DNA from: Nocardioidaceae bacterium
Lineage (GTDB): Bacteria > Actinomycetota > Actinomycetes > Propionibacteriales > Nocardioidaceae
Reading direction: 5' to 3'
DNA: 35,828 nucleotides
NCBI GenBank assembly: GCA_025927955.1
Contig: JAICKK010000014.1
Coordinates: 1 to 35,828 of the forward strand
The notes below the pieces were generated by a model that was given only the letters and a program-made list of their open reading frames with translations, was not told where the DNA came from and made no database searches. Positions 20,309 to 28,211 of the stretch are shown piece by piece. The position numbers were made by a program, and so were the translations under genes. Each line of letters begins with the position of its first letter. Position 1 is the stretch's first letter.

Positions 20309-21847
20309 TCAGCCCCCGCCGACCCGGCTGTCGTGGCCGGCCCAGTGCGGGTCCCGCAGGGCCTTGCGCATCAGCTTGCCGACCGGGCTCTTGGGCAGCG
20401 GCTCGGTCGTGAAGTCGACCCGGGCGGGCTTCTTGTAGGAGCCGAGCGTGTCGACGACGAGCCGGACGATGTCCTCGCCGGTCACCTGCGCTCCGTCCCG
20501 GACGCAGCAGACCGCCATCGGCGCCTCGCCCCACCGGGCGTCCGGGATGGCGAAGACCGCCACCTCGACCACGTCGGGGTGGTCGGCGATGACGGTCTCG
20601 AGCTCGGCCGGCCAGATGTTGAAGCCGCCCGAGACGATCATGTCGTCGGCCCGGTCGAGGACGTAGAGGTAGCCGTTGGCGTCGATGCGGCCGATGTCGC
20701 GGGTGCGCACCCAGCCGTCCACGAGCCGGTCGGGGGTGGCCCCGTCGTCGTTCCAGAACCCGCGCAGCTGCGCCTCGACCTTGGCGTAGATCTCCCCGAT
20801 GTCGCCGAGGGGCACGGCGACGCCCTGCTCGTCGCGGATCTCCACCTGCGCGAAGGGAAGCGGGCGCCCGGCCGCCCGCAGCGGGGTCGATCCCGGCACC
20901 TCGGCGAACCACTCGGCCGGGGTCATGATCGTCAGGGGCACCGCCTCGGTCTGCCCGAACACCTGGTAGAGGACGTCGCCGAAGGCGCGCCGGCCGGCCA
21001 GGATGGTGGCGTCGGTGCTCGGTGCGCCACCGATGAGCAGGCACTGCAGGGCGCTCCAGTTGCCCGTGCCCGACCCCGGGTGCGCGGCCAGCGCGGCCAG
21101 CATCGACGGCGGCGCGAACACGTGCGTGACCCGGTGCCGTTGCATCATGTCGAGCACCTTCGCCGCGTCGAAGGCGCCGAAGAGCAGGTTCGTGCTGCCG
21201 TGCAGCCAGGCCGGCAGGAACAGGTAGCCCGAGGCGTGCGAGATGGGCCCGGCGTGCCCGACCACGCTGTCCACCTCGAGGTTGGGCAGCCGGTAGTACC
21301 AGTTGCGGCAGTTCACCAGCCAGTCGTGCTGGGTGTAGCCGACGCCCTTCGGACGGCCGGTCGTGCCGGCCGAGTGGCGGATGATGTACCAGTCGTCGGG
21401 GCCGACCTCGACCATCGGGTCCTCGGCGGACTGCGCGCCGAGCCACTGCTCGTAGTCGTCCCCGCGGTCGACGATGTGGTCGAGGGTCGCGATCTCCCGG
21501 TCGAGGTCCCGCAGGTCGTCGACGAAGGTGTGGTCGGTGACCACGACCCTGGCCTGGGTCTGCTCGATCATCTGGCCGTGCGAGAGGCGCCGGTTGCGGG
21601 CGTAGAGCGGGACCCGCACGGCGCCGGCGATGGCGCAGCCCAGGAAGAGGTCCGCGGCGCCCAGGTTGTTCTCCTCCAGCCCGGCGACCCGGTCCCCGGG
21701 CCGCACGCCCAGCCCGATCAGCCCGTTGGCGAGCCGCACCCCTCGCTCCCACATCTGGGAGAAGGTCAGTGTCCGGTGCTCGGTGACGACCGCTGGGCGG
21801 TCCTCGTTGAAGCTCAGGGCCTGTCGCATCAGGCTCGGCACATCCAT
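20309..21847 (-). CDS. AMP-forming fatty/carboxylic acid-CoA ligase
   Basis: This 512-residue ANL enzyme carries the P-loop IIRHSAGTTGRPKGVGYT (about 175-192) and A5-like VFGQTEAVPL. The hinge region is LDRADDMIVSGGFNIWPAELE, and PKSPVGKLMRKALR holds the adenylation lysine. It resembles the medium/long-chain and aromatic acid:CoA ligases (FadD-type) rather than the acetyl-CoA-synthetase type at 16049. Two different ligases in one cluster suggest that the pathway also takes up free acids from outside. It is transcribed opposite to both flanking operons, convergent with the first and divergent from the ACAD at 22003. The 155-bp divergent gap should hold both promoters; no clear operator was recognised there. 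Confidence 0.88.
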   Translation of the reverse strand: MDVPSLMRQALSFNEDRPAVVTEHRTLTFSQMWERGVRLANGLIGLGVRPGDRVAGLEENNLGAADLFLGCAIAGAVRVPLYARNRRLSHGQMIEQTQARVVVTDHTFVDDLRDLDREIATLDHIVDRGDDYEQWLGAQSAEDPMVEVGPDDWYIIRHSAGTTGRPKGVGYTQHDWLVNCRNWYYRLPNLEVDSVVGHAGPISHASGYLFLPAWLHGSTNLLFGAFDAAKVLDMMQRHRVTHVFAPPSMLAALAAHPGSGTGNWSALQCLLIGGAPSTDATILAGRRAFGDVLYQVFGQTEAVPLTIMTPAEWFAEVPGSTPLRAAGRPLPFAQVEIRDEQGVAVPLGDIGEIYAKVEAQLRGFWNDDGATPDRLVDGWVRTRDIGRIDANGYLYVLDRADDMIVSGGFNIWPAELETVIADHPDVVEVAVFAIPDARWGEAPMAVCCVRDGAQVTGEDIVRLVVDTLGSYKKPARVDFTTEPLPKSPVGKLMRKALRDPHWAGHDSRVGGG

Positions 21848-22002
21848 GGGGGCTCCCGTCTCCGAGGCTGGCCACCCCTTCGGCCATGGTCGGACCCTAG
21901 GACGGCGGCGGCCGTGCCACCACCCCCGCCGCCCTCACAGCCGGAACGGGAACGCAAGTACAGTCAGCAGGACCAGCCTCTCGACCCCCTTGGACGGCAG
22001 AC

Positions 22003-23214
22003 ATGGCGGACACCCGGCACCGCACCGAGCGGGAGTTCGTGGACAACGGCCACGACGTCTTCTGGGCGCTGAGCGAGGAGCACCGACAGTGGCAGAAGGT
22101 GCTGCAGGCCTTCTGTGCCGACGCCGTCGCGCCGGGGGCGGCCGAGCGCAGCATCGCCGGCCGGTTCGACGCGGACCTGGTCACCGCGGTGGGCCAGCTC
22201 GGCGCCTTCGGGCTCCTCGTCGGCGAGGAGTACGGCGGGGGCGGGGGCGACCTCCGGATGGCGTGCCTGGCCGCCGAGGAGCTGGCTACGGTCGACTCCT
22301 CCCTCGCGGTGACCGTGCATGTGCAGGCGATCAGCGTCGCGCTGCTGGCCCACCTGGCGGCGGACCGGCCGGACCTGCTGCGCGAGGTGCTGCCCTCGGC
22401 GTGCACCGGTGCGACGTTCATCTCCTTCGGGCTCACCGAGCCGACCGGGGGGTCCGACGCGGGCCGGATCGGCACCTCGGCGAGGCGCGACGGCAGCGAC
22501 TGGGTGATCAGCGGCGCGAAGCAGTTCATCACCAACTCCGGCACGCCGTTCTCCCGCTACGTCATCCTGTTCGCCGCGACCGGTGAGAGCGTCGACGGCA
22601 AGGCGCCGGTGTCGGCCTTCCTGGTCCCGCTGGACGCACCCGGGGTCGAGGTCGGCGGCGCCTACCCCAAGCTCGGCTGGCGATCGTCGGACACCCACCC
22701 GCTGTTCCTCGACCAGGTGCGGGTGCCGGCGGACGCCCTGCTCGGCGTCGAGGGGAGGGGCTATCGCGAGGCGCTGCGCTTCCTGACCTGGGCGAGGCTC
22801 CCGATCGCGGCGATGAGCACCGGGCTGGCCCGCGGCTGCCTGTCGGACACGCTGCGCTTCGTCAAGGACCGGGAGTCCTTCGGGAAGCCGCTGGGCAGCC
22901 ACCAGGGCGTCGCGTTCCAGGTCGCCGACATCGCCGCCCTCGCCTCGACCGCGCGGGTGATGACCTACGACGGTGCCCTGAAGTACGACTCCGGGATGCC
23001 CATCGAGCGCGAGGCCGCGATCGCCAAGCTGGTCGCGTCCGAGGCGGCGAACAAGGCGGCCTACCTCGCCACCCAGCTGCAGGGCGGCTACGGCTTCGTG
23101 CAGGAGACCGCCTCCACGCGGCACTACCAGGACGCCAGGATCCTCACCATCGGCGAGGGTACGTCGGAGGTGCAGCGCATGCTGGTGGCCCGGGGACTCG
23201 GCCTGCCGGTGTGA
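22003..23214 (+). CDS. Acyl-CoA dehydrogenase, short/medium-chain catalytic type
   Basis: This 403-residue flavoprotein has the ACAD motifs GLTEPTGGSDAGRI and GAKQFITNSGTPFSR, LGWRSSDTHPLFLDQVRVP, and GGYGFVQETASTRHYQDAR. The catalytic base is Glu385 in TIGEGTSEVQR, the medium/short-chain position. The equivalent of the isovaleryl-CoA-dehydrogenase base is Ala here (LTWARLP). Thus it uses the opposite catalytic position from the ACAD at 13318 and should act on a different acyl chain or step. It opens the second operon, followed by MaoC and CitE-like genes. That is the same order as fadE19-Rv2499c-citE in M. tuberculosis, from memory. The ribosome-binding site is weak (TTGGACGGCAGAC before the ATG). 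Confidence 0.89.
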   Translation: MADTRHRTEREFVDNGHDVFWALSEEHRQWQKVLQAFCADAVAPGAAERSIAGRFDADLVTAVGQLGAFGLLVGEEYGGGGGDLRMACLAAEELATVDSSLAVTVHVQAISVALLAHLAADRPDLLREVLPSACTGATFISFGLTEPTGGSDAGRIGTSARRDGSDWVISGAKQFITNSGTPFSRYVILFAATGESVDGKAPVSAFLVPLDAPGVEVGGAYPKLGWRSSDTHPLFLDQVRVPADALLGVEGRGYREALRFLTWARLPIAAMSTGLARGCLSDTLRFVKDRESFGKPLGSHQGVAFQVADIAALASTARVMTYDGALKYDSGMPIEREAAIAKLVASEAANKAAYLATQLQGGYGFVQETASTRHYQDARILTIGEGTSEVQRMLVARGLGLPV

Positions 23215-23292
23215 CCGGAGCCGTCCGGTCGCAGCGACCCGACGACGACACGATCCCGGCACCGTTGTGAGCAGCCGACGAGGAGATGACAG

Positions 23293-23766
23293 ATGGACGA
23301 CGCCCCCGCGAGGGTCTCCGGGCGGTGGTTCGAGGAGCTGCCGGTGGGGACGACCGTCCAGCACGCGACGCGGCGCACGGTTACCGAGACCGACAACGTG
23401 CTGTTCACCACCATGACCATGAACCCCGCACCGCTGCACCTCGACGCGGAGTACGCGGCCTCGACCGAGTTCGGCCAGGTGCTCGTGAACAGCATGTTCA
23501 CCGCCGCCCTGGTGGTCGGGCTGTCCGTCCCGGAGCTGACGCTCGGCACGATCGTCGCCCAGCTGGGGATGTCCGACGTGCGGTTCCCGGCTCCCGTCCT
23601 CGTCGGCGACACGATCCGGGTCGAGACCGAGGTCGTGGAGTCGCGTGAGTCCGCGTCGCGGCCCGCGGCCGGGATCGTCGTGTTCGAGCACCGGGCGACG
23701 AACCAGCGCGGCGAGCTGGTCTGCCGGATGCGTCGTGCGGGCCTCATGCACCGCAGGCCGGCGTGA
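23293..23766 (+). CDS. MaoC-like hot-dog protein with Asn in place of catalytic Asp (mesaconyl/itaconyl-CoA hydratase-like)
   Basis: This 157-residue hot-dog domain protein starts at the ATG at 23293 with GAGGAG in the preceding 15 nt. The active-site region is [18 protein letters not shown]. The position matching the hydratase-2 Asp is Asn44, with His49 conserved (N-x4-H), as I recall for mesaconyl-CoA/itaconyl-CoA hydratase-like MaoC proteins and M. tuberculosis Rv2499c. It is followed by [20 protein letters not shown] and [18 protein letters not shown]. It may hydrate an unsaturated branched dicarboxylyl-CoA to the hydroxyacyl-CoA cut by the CitE-like lyase encoded 26 bp downstream. The substrate is inferred from that pairing. 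Confidence 0.84.
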   Translation: MDDAPARVSGRWFEELPVGTTVQHATRRTVTETDNVLFTTMTMNPAPLHLDAEYAASTEFGQVLVNSMFTAALVVGLSVPELTLGTIVAQLGMSDVRFPAPVLVGDTIRVETEVVESRESASRPAAGIVVFEHRATNQRGELVCRMRRAGLMHRRPA

Positions 23767-23799
23767 GCCGATGAGCAGCCGATGAGCAGCCGATGAGCA
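23767..23799 (+). repeat. Triplicated 11-nt start-codon unit with two nested 4-codon minicistrons
   Basis: The unit GCCGATGAGCA occurs three times in tandem directly after the MaoC stop. Each copy holds an ATG (23771, 23782, 23793). The first two open ATG AGC AGC CGA TGA (Met-Ser-Ser-Arg-stop), and each stop overlaps the next ATG as ATGA. The third ATG is the start of the CitE-like gene. No Shine-Dalgarno is present, so translation may pass by coupled re-initiation from the MaoC gene. Confidence 0.85.
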
Positions 23800-24644
23800 C
23801 AGCGAGGATCGCCCCGCCGCGCAGTCTGCTGTTCGTGCCGGCGTCGAGGCCGGACATGGTGGCGAAGGTGACGCGCTGGCGGCCGGACGTCGTCGTGGTC
23901 GACCTCGAGGACGCCGTCGCCGCGGCCGAGAAGGAGTCCGCCCGTGCCGGGGGCATCGAGGCGGCCGAGGCCGTCGCGACCGGCCCGAGCGGGCTCACCG
24001 TGCTCGTGCGGGTCAACCCGCGCGGGTCCCGGTGGTTCGAGGACGACCTGGCCGCGGTCGCCGGCTCGGGCGTGCAGGGTGTGGTGCTCCCGAAGTACGA
24101 GTCGGTCGACGACGCGCTGGCCGTGCGCGAGGCACTGCCCGGCACGTCGGTCCTCCTGGCCGGGCTCGAGACGGCCCGTGGCGTCGCGCAGTGCCGCGAG
24201 CTGCTGGGCGCCGCCGCCGATGTGGATGCGGCGTACTTCGGTGCCGAGGACTACATCGTCGACGTGGGCGGGAGCCGGACCGCCGCCGGTGCGGAGGTGC
24301 TCCACGCCCGCAGCGAGGTGCTGCTCGCGGCCCGCCTGGGAGGCGTCGCGCCGGTCGACCAGGCCGTCATGGAGGTCAACGACGACGACCGGTTCGTGGT
24401 GGACGCCGAGGCGGGGCGGTCGATCGGGTACACCGGCAAGATCTGCGTGCATCCCCGCCAGGTCGCGCTCGCCCACCAGGTCTTCGCGCCGTCGCCGGCG
24501 GACGTCGAGCACGCGCGCGCGGTGCTGGTGATGGCGCAGGAGAAGGGGGTCGGCCTCGTCGACGGCCGGATGACCGACGAGGTGCACGTGCGCTGGGCGC
24601 GCCAGGTGCTCGCCCGCGTCCAGGACGAGAGCGGTGGCAGCTGA
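23793..24644 (+). CDS. CitE-like beta-hydroxyacyl-CoA (CoA ester) lyase
   Basis: This 283-residue HpcH/HpaI-superfamily TIM barrel has RSLLFVPASRPDM, VDLEDAV, Arg73 in VRVNP, the Mg2+ ligands Glu126 (GLETARG) and Asp153 (FGAEDY), and GKICVHPRQV. It lacks the partner subunits of citrate lyase, so it is a stand-alone lyase for malyl-, citramalyl- or HMG-CoA-like esters. M. tuberculosis Rv2498c, which sits in the same gene order, has been described as acting in both itaconate dissimilation and leucine catabolism. A similar role, giving acetyl-CoA plus pyruvate or acetoacetate, is plausible. The ATG is the third of a triplicated start region. The stop overlaps the next ATG (TGATG). Confidence 0.88.
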   Translation: MSTARIAPPRSLLFVPASRPDMVAKVTRWRPDVVVVDLEDAVAAAEKESARAGGIEAAEAVATGPSGLTVLVRVNPRGSRWFEDDLAAVAGSGVQGVVLPKYESVDDALAVREALPGTSVLLAGLETARGVAQCRELLGAAADVDAAYFGAEDYIVDVGGSRTAAGAEVLHARSEVLLAARLGGVAPVDQAVMEVNDDDRFVVDAEAGRSIGYTGKICVHPRQVALAHQVFAPSPADVEHARAVLVMAQEKGVGLVDGRMTDEVHVRWARQVLARVQDESGGS

Positions 24645-25564
24645 TGCGCGTCGGGCTGATGGTCCCTCCACAGCTCGACCCCCGGCAGGTGGTGCCGACC
24701 GCGGTGCGTGCCGAGGCCCAGGGCTTCGACCTCCTGGCCTGCGGGGAGCACGTGTTCTTCCACGGTCCGGTCTCGAACGCCTTCGTCACGCTGGCCGCCG
24801 CCGCGGGCGCGACCCGTCGCATCCGGCTGATGACCGCGCTGACGGTCCTGCCGATCTACCCGGCCGCGCTGGCGGCGAAGATGGTCGCCACGCTCGACGG
24901 GGTCTCCGACGGCCGTGTCGAGATCGGCATCGGCGTGGGCGGCGAGCATCCTCCCGAGTTCGACGCCTGCGGGGTGCCGGTCCGCGAGCGCGGACGGCGC
25001 ACCGACGAGGCGCTGGGCGTGCTCACCGCGTTGTTCGCCGGCGGGCCCGTGCGGTTCGCCGGGAGATGGACCACGCTCGAGGGCCAGGCTCTCGACCCCC
25101 TGCCCGTCCAGCAGCCCGGTCCGCCGATCTGGGTCGGCGGCCGGCGCGAGGCGTCCATCCGCAGGGCCGGCCGCCACGGGGACGGCTGGCTGCCCTACCT
25201 CGTCACCCCCGACCAGCTCCGGGACGGGCTGGCGGCCGCGCGCGAGGTGGCCGAGGAGGCCGGCCGGTCGCCCACGGCCGTCGCCGGGGGCGTGTTCTGC
25301 TGGGCGGCCGTCGACCACGACGGGGACCGGGCGCGACGCACCGTCCTCGAGGTGGTCAACGGCCTGTACCGGCAGGACCTCAGCGACCGCGCCGACCGCT
25401 ACCTGGTCGCCGGGACACCGGAGGAGGTCGCCTCCAGGCTCGGGGAGTACGCCGACGCGGGTGCGGAGACGGTCGTGTTCGCCCCGGCCTGTCCGAGCGA
25501 CGACCTCGCCCGGGTCGTGGAGACGTTCGCCGACCACGTGCTGCCCCGGCTGCGCCGCGCATGA
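24644..25564 (+). CDS. LLM-class (luciferase-like, probably F420-dependent) oxidoreductase
   Basis: This 306-residue bacterial-luciferase-like TIM barrel begins MRVGLMVPPQ. Family stretches are AEAQGFDLLACGEHVFF, TALTVLPIYPAALAAKMVATLD, SDGRVEIGIGVGGEHPPEF, PIWVGGRREASIRRAGRHGDGW and a C-terminal YLVAGTPEEVASRL. Actinobacterial members mostly use coenzyme F420, some FMN. The reaction is unknown: hydride transfer to or from a carbonyl, alcohol or enoyl compound. It is coupled on both sides (TGATG upstream, ATGA downstream), so it very likely works with the CitE-like and MBL proteins. No role for it is known in leucine or isovalerate degradation. Confidence 0.87.
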   Translation: MRVGLMVPPQLDPRQVVPTAVRAEAQGFDLLACGEHVFFHGPVSNAFVTLAAAAGATRRIRLMTALTVLPIYPAALAAKMVATLDGVSDGRVEIGIGVGGEHPPEFDACGVPVRERGRRTDEALGVLTALFAGGPVRFAGRWTTLEGQALDPLPVQQPGPPIWVGGRREASIRRAGRHGDGWLPYLVTPDQLRDGLAAAREVAEEAGRSPTAVAGGVFCWAAVDHDGDRARRTVLEVVNGLYRQDLSDRADRYLVAGTPEEVASRLGEYADAGAETVVFAPACPSDDLARVVETFADHVLPRLRRA

Positions 25565-26601
25565 GCCTCGTCGACGACTGGGAGCACGAGCTGCCCTGGG
25601 ACGCCGCCGGCGTCTACGCGGTGGCACCAGGGGTGCTCCGCATCCCGTTGCCGCTGCCCGACGACGGCCTGAGGGCGGTCAACGTCTACGTCGTCGAGAG
25701 CGAGGACGGTCCCGTGCTGATCGACTCCGGGCAGGCGCTGGCCTCGAGCCGCCGCCGGCTCGACGCCGGCCTCGCCGAGCTCGGCCACCGCCTGGACGAC
25801 GTACGACGCTTCCTGGTGACCCATGTGCACCGTGACCACTACACCCAGGCCGTGCTGGTCCGCCGGGAGCTCGGGACGCACGTCGGCCTCGGCCGCGGTG
25901 AGCAGCCGTCGCTGAGCACGGTCCGCGAGCCGGGGATCGACCGGGTGGCCGCCCAGCTCGACCTGCTCGTCGTCTGCGGTGCGCGTGAGCTCGCCGACCG
26001 CAACCGCGGGTTCGACGACGGGCTGCCGGCAGACCTCTTCGAGGACCCGGACCAGTGGCTCGCCGACGGTGACGTCGTCGACCACGGCTCGAGACGTCTC
26101 GAGGTGATCGAGACCCCTGGCCACACGCGCGGGCACGTCGTGTTCCGAGACCAGGCGGCCTCCCTGCTGTTCGCCGGCGACCACGTCCTGCCGAGGATCA
26201 CGCCGTCGATCGGGTTCGAGCCGGCGGTCCCGCCGCGCCCGCTTCGCGACTACCTCGACTCGCTGCGCCTGGTCCGGTCGTTCGACGACACGTGGCTGCT
26301 GCCGGCCCACGGCCCGGTGACCAGGAGCGTTCACCGCCGGGTCGACCAGCTGCTCGAGCACCACGCGGAGCGGCTCGCGGCGGCGTGGGCGCACGTCGAC
26401 GCCGACCACCGCACGGCGTTCGAGGTGGCTGGGCAGCTGCTGTGGACCCGACGCGGCCGGTCGCTCGACGAGATGGCGCCTGTCGACCAGATGCTCGCCG
26501 TCCTGGAGACCAAGGCACACCTCGACGTGCTGGTCGACCGTGGACGGCTCGACGCCCACGTCGAGGCAGGCACCGGGGTCGCGTACTACGTCTCGGCCTG
26601 A
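25561..26601 (+). CDS. Metallo-beta-lactamase-fold hydrolase
   Basis: This 346-residue protein has the metal-binding motif THVHRDHYTQ (His88, His90, Asp92, His93). It also has ETPGHTRGHVVF, the bridging Asp in LLFAGDHVLP and LLPAHGPV, followed by a helical C-terminal domain (about 250-346). That is the layout of two-domain glyoxalase-II/LACTB2-like hydrolases, which cut thioesters, lactones or esters. In this operon a CoA-thioesterase or lactonase role is possible, but nothing fixes the substrate. The ATG overlaps the preceding stop (ATGA), and it is the last gene of the operon. The next gene faces it 34 bp beyond; no strong hairpin was seen between them. Confidence 0.87.
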   Translation: MSLVDDWEHELPWDAAGVYAVAPGVLRIPLPLPDDGLRAVNVYVVESEDGPVLIDSGQALASSRRRLDAGLAELGHRLDDVRRFLVTHVHRDHYTQAVLVRRELGTHVGLGRGEQPSLSTVREPGIDRVAAQLDLLVVCGARELADRNRGFDDGLPADLFEDPDQWLADGDVVDHGSRRLEVIETPGHTRGHVVFRDQAASLLFAGDHVLPRITPSIGFEPAVPPRPLRDYLDSLRLVRSFDDTWLLPAHGPVTRSVHRRVDQLLEHHAERLAAAWAHVDADHRTAFEVAGQLLWTRRGRSLDEMAPVDQMLAVLETKAHLDVLVDRGRLDAHVEAGTGVAYYVSA

Positions 26602-26635
26602 GGGTCGTGGGTGGCGAACGGCGGGTCGGGCCGGC

Positions 26636-27106
26636 TCAGGGGAGGTCGGGATCCGGGTGGTCGGTGGCGAACCGTCGGGCGGCACCCTCGTCGATCAGCC
26701 CCTCGTCGAGCAGCCACTCGACGGCCCGCCGCTGGGCGCGGACCTCACGCAGGCCGTGCCACGTCGACACCAGCTCGGGGTGGTGCTCGTTGAGCTGGTC
26801 CTTGAACCGTCTGAACGGTCTGCGCCCCTGCAAAGCCCGGCTCAGCCGTCGGCCGGCGGCACCGTCGCTGATGCCGTCGGCGAAGTCGGCCATGTCCTGG
26901 TACCACACGTAGGACGGGAGCGGGTCGATGGCGATGAGATCCAGCTCGTCGATGTCCACGGGGTTCTCCCCGTCGATGCCCGTCTCCCTCGTCCAGAACG
27001 CCACCTCGCCCGTGCGCGGGTCGAGCAGCCATCGGTGGTCGTAGTCGGTCTGGTCCGCCAGGGCGCTGGCGACCTCCTCAAGGTCGACTGCGGTCAGCTC
27101 GAGCAT
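26636..27106 (-). CDS. UPF0158 family protein of unknown function
   Basis: This 156-residue acidic protein starts LTAVDLEEVASALADQTD and contains HRWLLDPRTGEVAFW and WYQDMADFADGISD. After these come RRLSRALQGRRPFRRFKDQL and a Trp/His-rich C-terminus. This is the pattern of the UPF0158 family, for which no activity is established as far as I know. Its ATG (27106) directly abuts the stop of the glycosyltransferase gene (27107). It is therefore the last gene of a TetR-glycosyltransferase-UPF0158 operon. Confidence 0.8.
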   Translation of the reverse strand: MLELTAVDLEEVASALADQTDYDHRWLLDPRTGEVAFWTRETGIDGENPVDIDELDLIAIDPLPSYVWYQDMADFADGISDGAAGRRLSRALQGRRPFRRFKDQLNEHHPELVSTWHGLREVRAQRRAVEWLLDEGLIDEGAARRFATDHPDPDLP

Positions 27107-28210
27107 CTACTCAGCGTAGGACCCGAGCCCGGCGTCCTCGGCGAGCGCCTCGACCGAGTCGGCCGCCCGCTGGAGGCCGTCGAGGGCTCGGATCCGCTCG
27201 GCCAGCCTCGTCGCACCCGCCGAGTAGGTGGGCTCGGCGAGCAGCCGCTCGATGCCGAGCCGGATGCGCTGCGGGGAGGACCTCTTCGGCAGGGTGAGCC
27301 CCGCGTGCGCGTCCTGCACCGCCTTGCCGACCATCGGCTGGTCGACGTACCTGAACAGCGGCAGGACCAGCAGGGGCAGCCCGTGGGCGAGGGCCAGCAT
27401 GGTGGTGGCGTGGCCGCCGTGGCCGACGACCGCGGAGACCGTCGGCATCACCTCGGTGTGCCGTGCCCATGCCCGGACCTCGACGTTGTCCGGGGCGCGG
27501 AGCCGGCTGGCGTCGACGGCGGGCCCGGTGGTGGCGACCACGCGCACGGGCAGGTCGGCCACGGCGTCGAGCGCACGCTGCCAGACGTCCAGGATGCCGG
27601 CATAGTGGAAGGTGCTCAGGCTGAGAAGCACCGTGGGGCTCGCGGGCGTCGCGTGCTCGGCGGTGACGAACGGACCGGTGTGCACCCGGTTGCCCGGCGC
27701 GCCGGAGACGGGATCGAGGTCCGGCAGCGTCGCGACCAGGCACCGTTCGGCGGCGTCGAGCAGCGCGCGCGGCGGCAGCCGCCTCGCGCGCATGGCCAGC
27801 CCCATGGGACCGCGCGTCCACGGCCCGCGCAGGTAGCCGTCGAAGAGGTGCTCGAGCACGACGTACGGCGTGCCGCCCCGGCGCAGCGCGTCCATCGCAC
27901 CGAAGAGCAGGCAGTCGACCACGACGAGATCGGCCGGCCGCGCCTGCAGCTCGGCGCTCACGTCGCGGCCCATCATCCTGTCACCGAACAGCCCGGCCAG
28001 CCGGAGCGGCGAGCTGGGCTCCGTCGAGGAGAACGCCGATGCCCGCGTGAACGGGACGAAGCCGACTCCCGCAGCGGCGACGGCGTCCGCCTGCTGGGGA
28101 TGGCCCATCACCCGCACGGTGTGGCCGCGAGCGTGCAGCCGGGCGGCCAGGGCCAGGAGCGGCGGGACGTTGCCGCCGCCGTCCCAGGTGACGAAGAGCA
28201 GGTCGGGCAT
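27107..28210 (-). CDS. GT1-type (UGT/macrolide) glycosyltransferase
   Basis: This 367-residue GT-B fold enzyme has an N-terminal acceptor domain beginning MPDLLFVTWDGGGNVPPLLALA, typical of UGT/macrolide glycosyltransferases (here GGNVPP in place of GHVNP). The C-terminal donor-binding signature is AVVGHGGHATTMLALAHGLP followed by LPLFRYVDQPMVG, where the Asp-Gln pair contacts the sugar of an NDP-sugar. These enzymes glycosylate small hydrophobic molecules, often for antibiotic resistance or natural-product tailoring. Regulation by the adjoining TetR protein (1 nt upstream on the same strand) suggests induction by an incoming compound. The ATG at 28210 fits the family start; the open frame continues upstream into the TetR gene without matching anything. 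Confidence 0.86.
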   Translation of the reverse strand: MPDLLFVTWDGGGNVPPLLALAARLHARGHTVRVMGHPQQADAVAAAGVGFVPFTRASAFSSTEPSSPLRLAGLFGDRMMGRDVSAELQARPADLVVVDCLLFGAMDALRRGGTPYVVLEHLFDGYLRGPWTRGPMGLAMRARRLPPRALLDAAERCLVATLPDLDPVSGAPGNRVHTGPFVTAEHATPASPTVLLSLSTFHYAGILDVWQRALDAVADLPVRVVATTGPAVDASRLRAPDNVEVRAWARHTEVMPTVSAVVGHGGHATTMLALAHGLPLLVLPLFRYVDQPMVGKAVQDAHAGLTLPKRSSPQRIRLGIERLLAEPTYSAGATRLAERIRALDGLQRAADSVEALAEDAGLGSYAE

Positions 28211-28211
28211 C

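Noticed and set aside
23767-23799. The three 11-nt repeats as the start of a CRISPR or mobile-element array.
   Set aside because: The units are directly contiguous, without spacers, and make sense as duplicated start codons.
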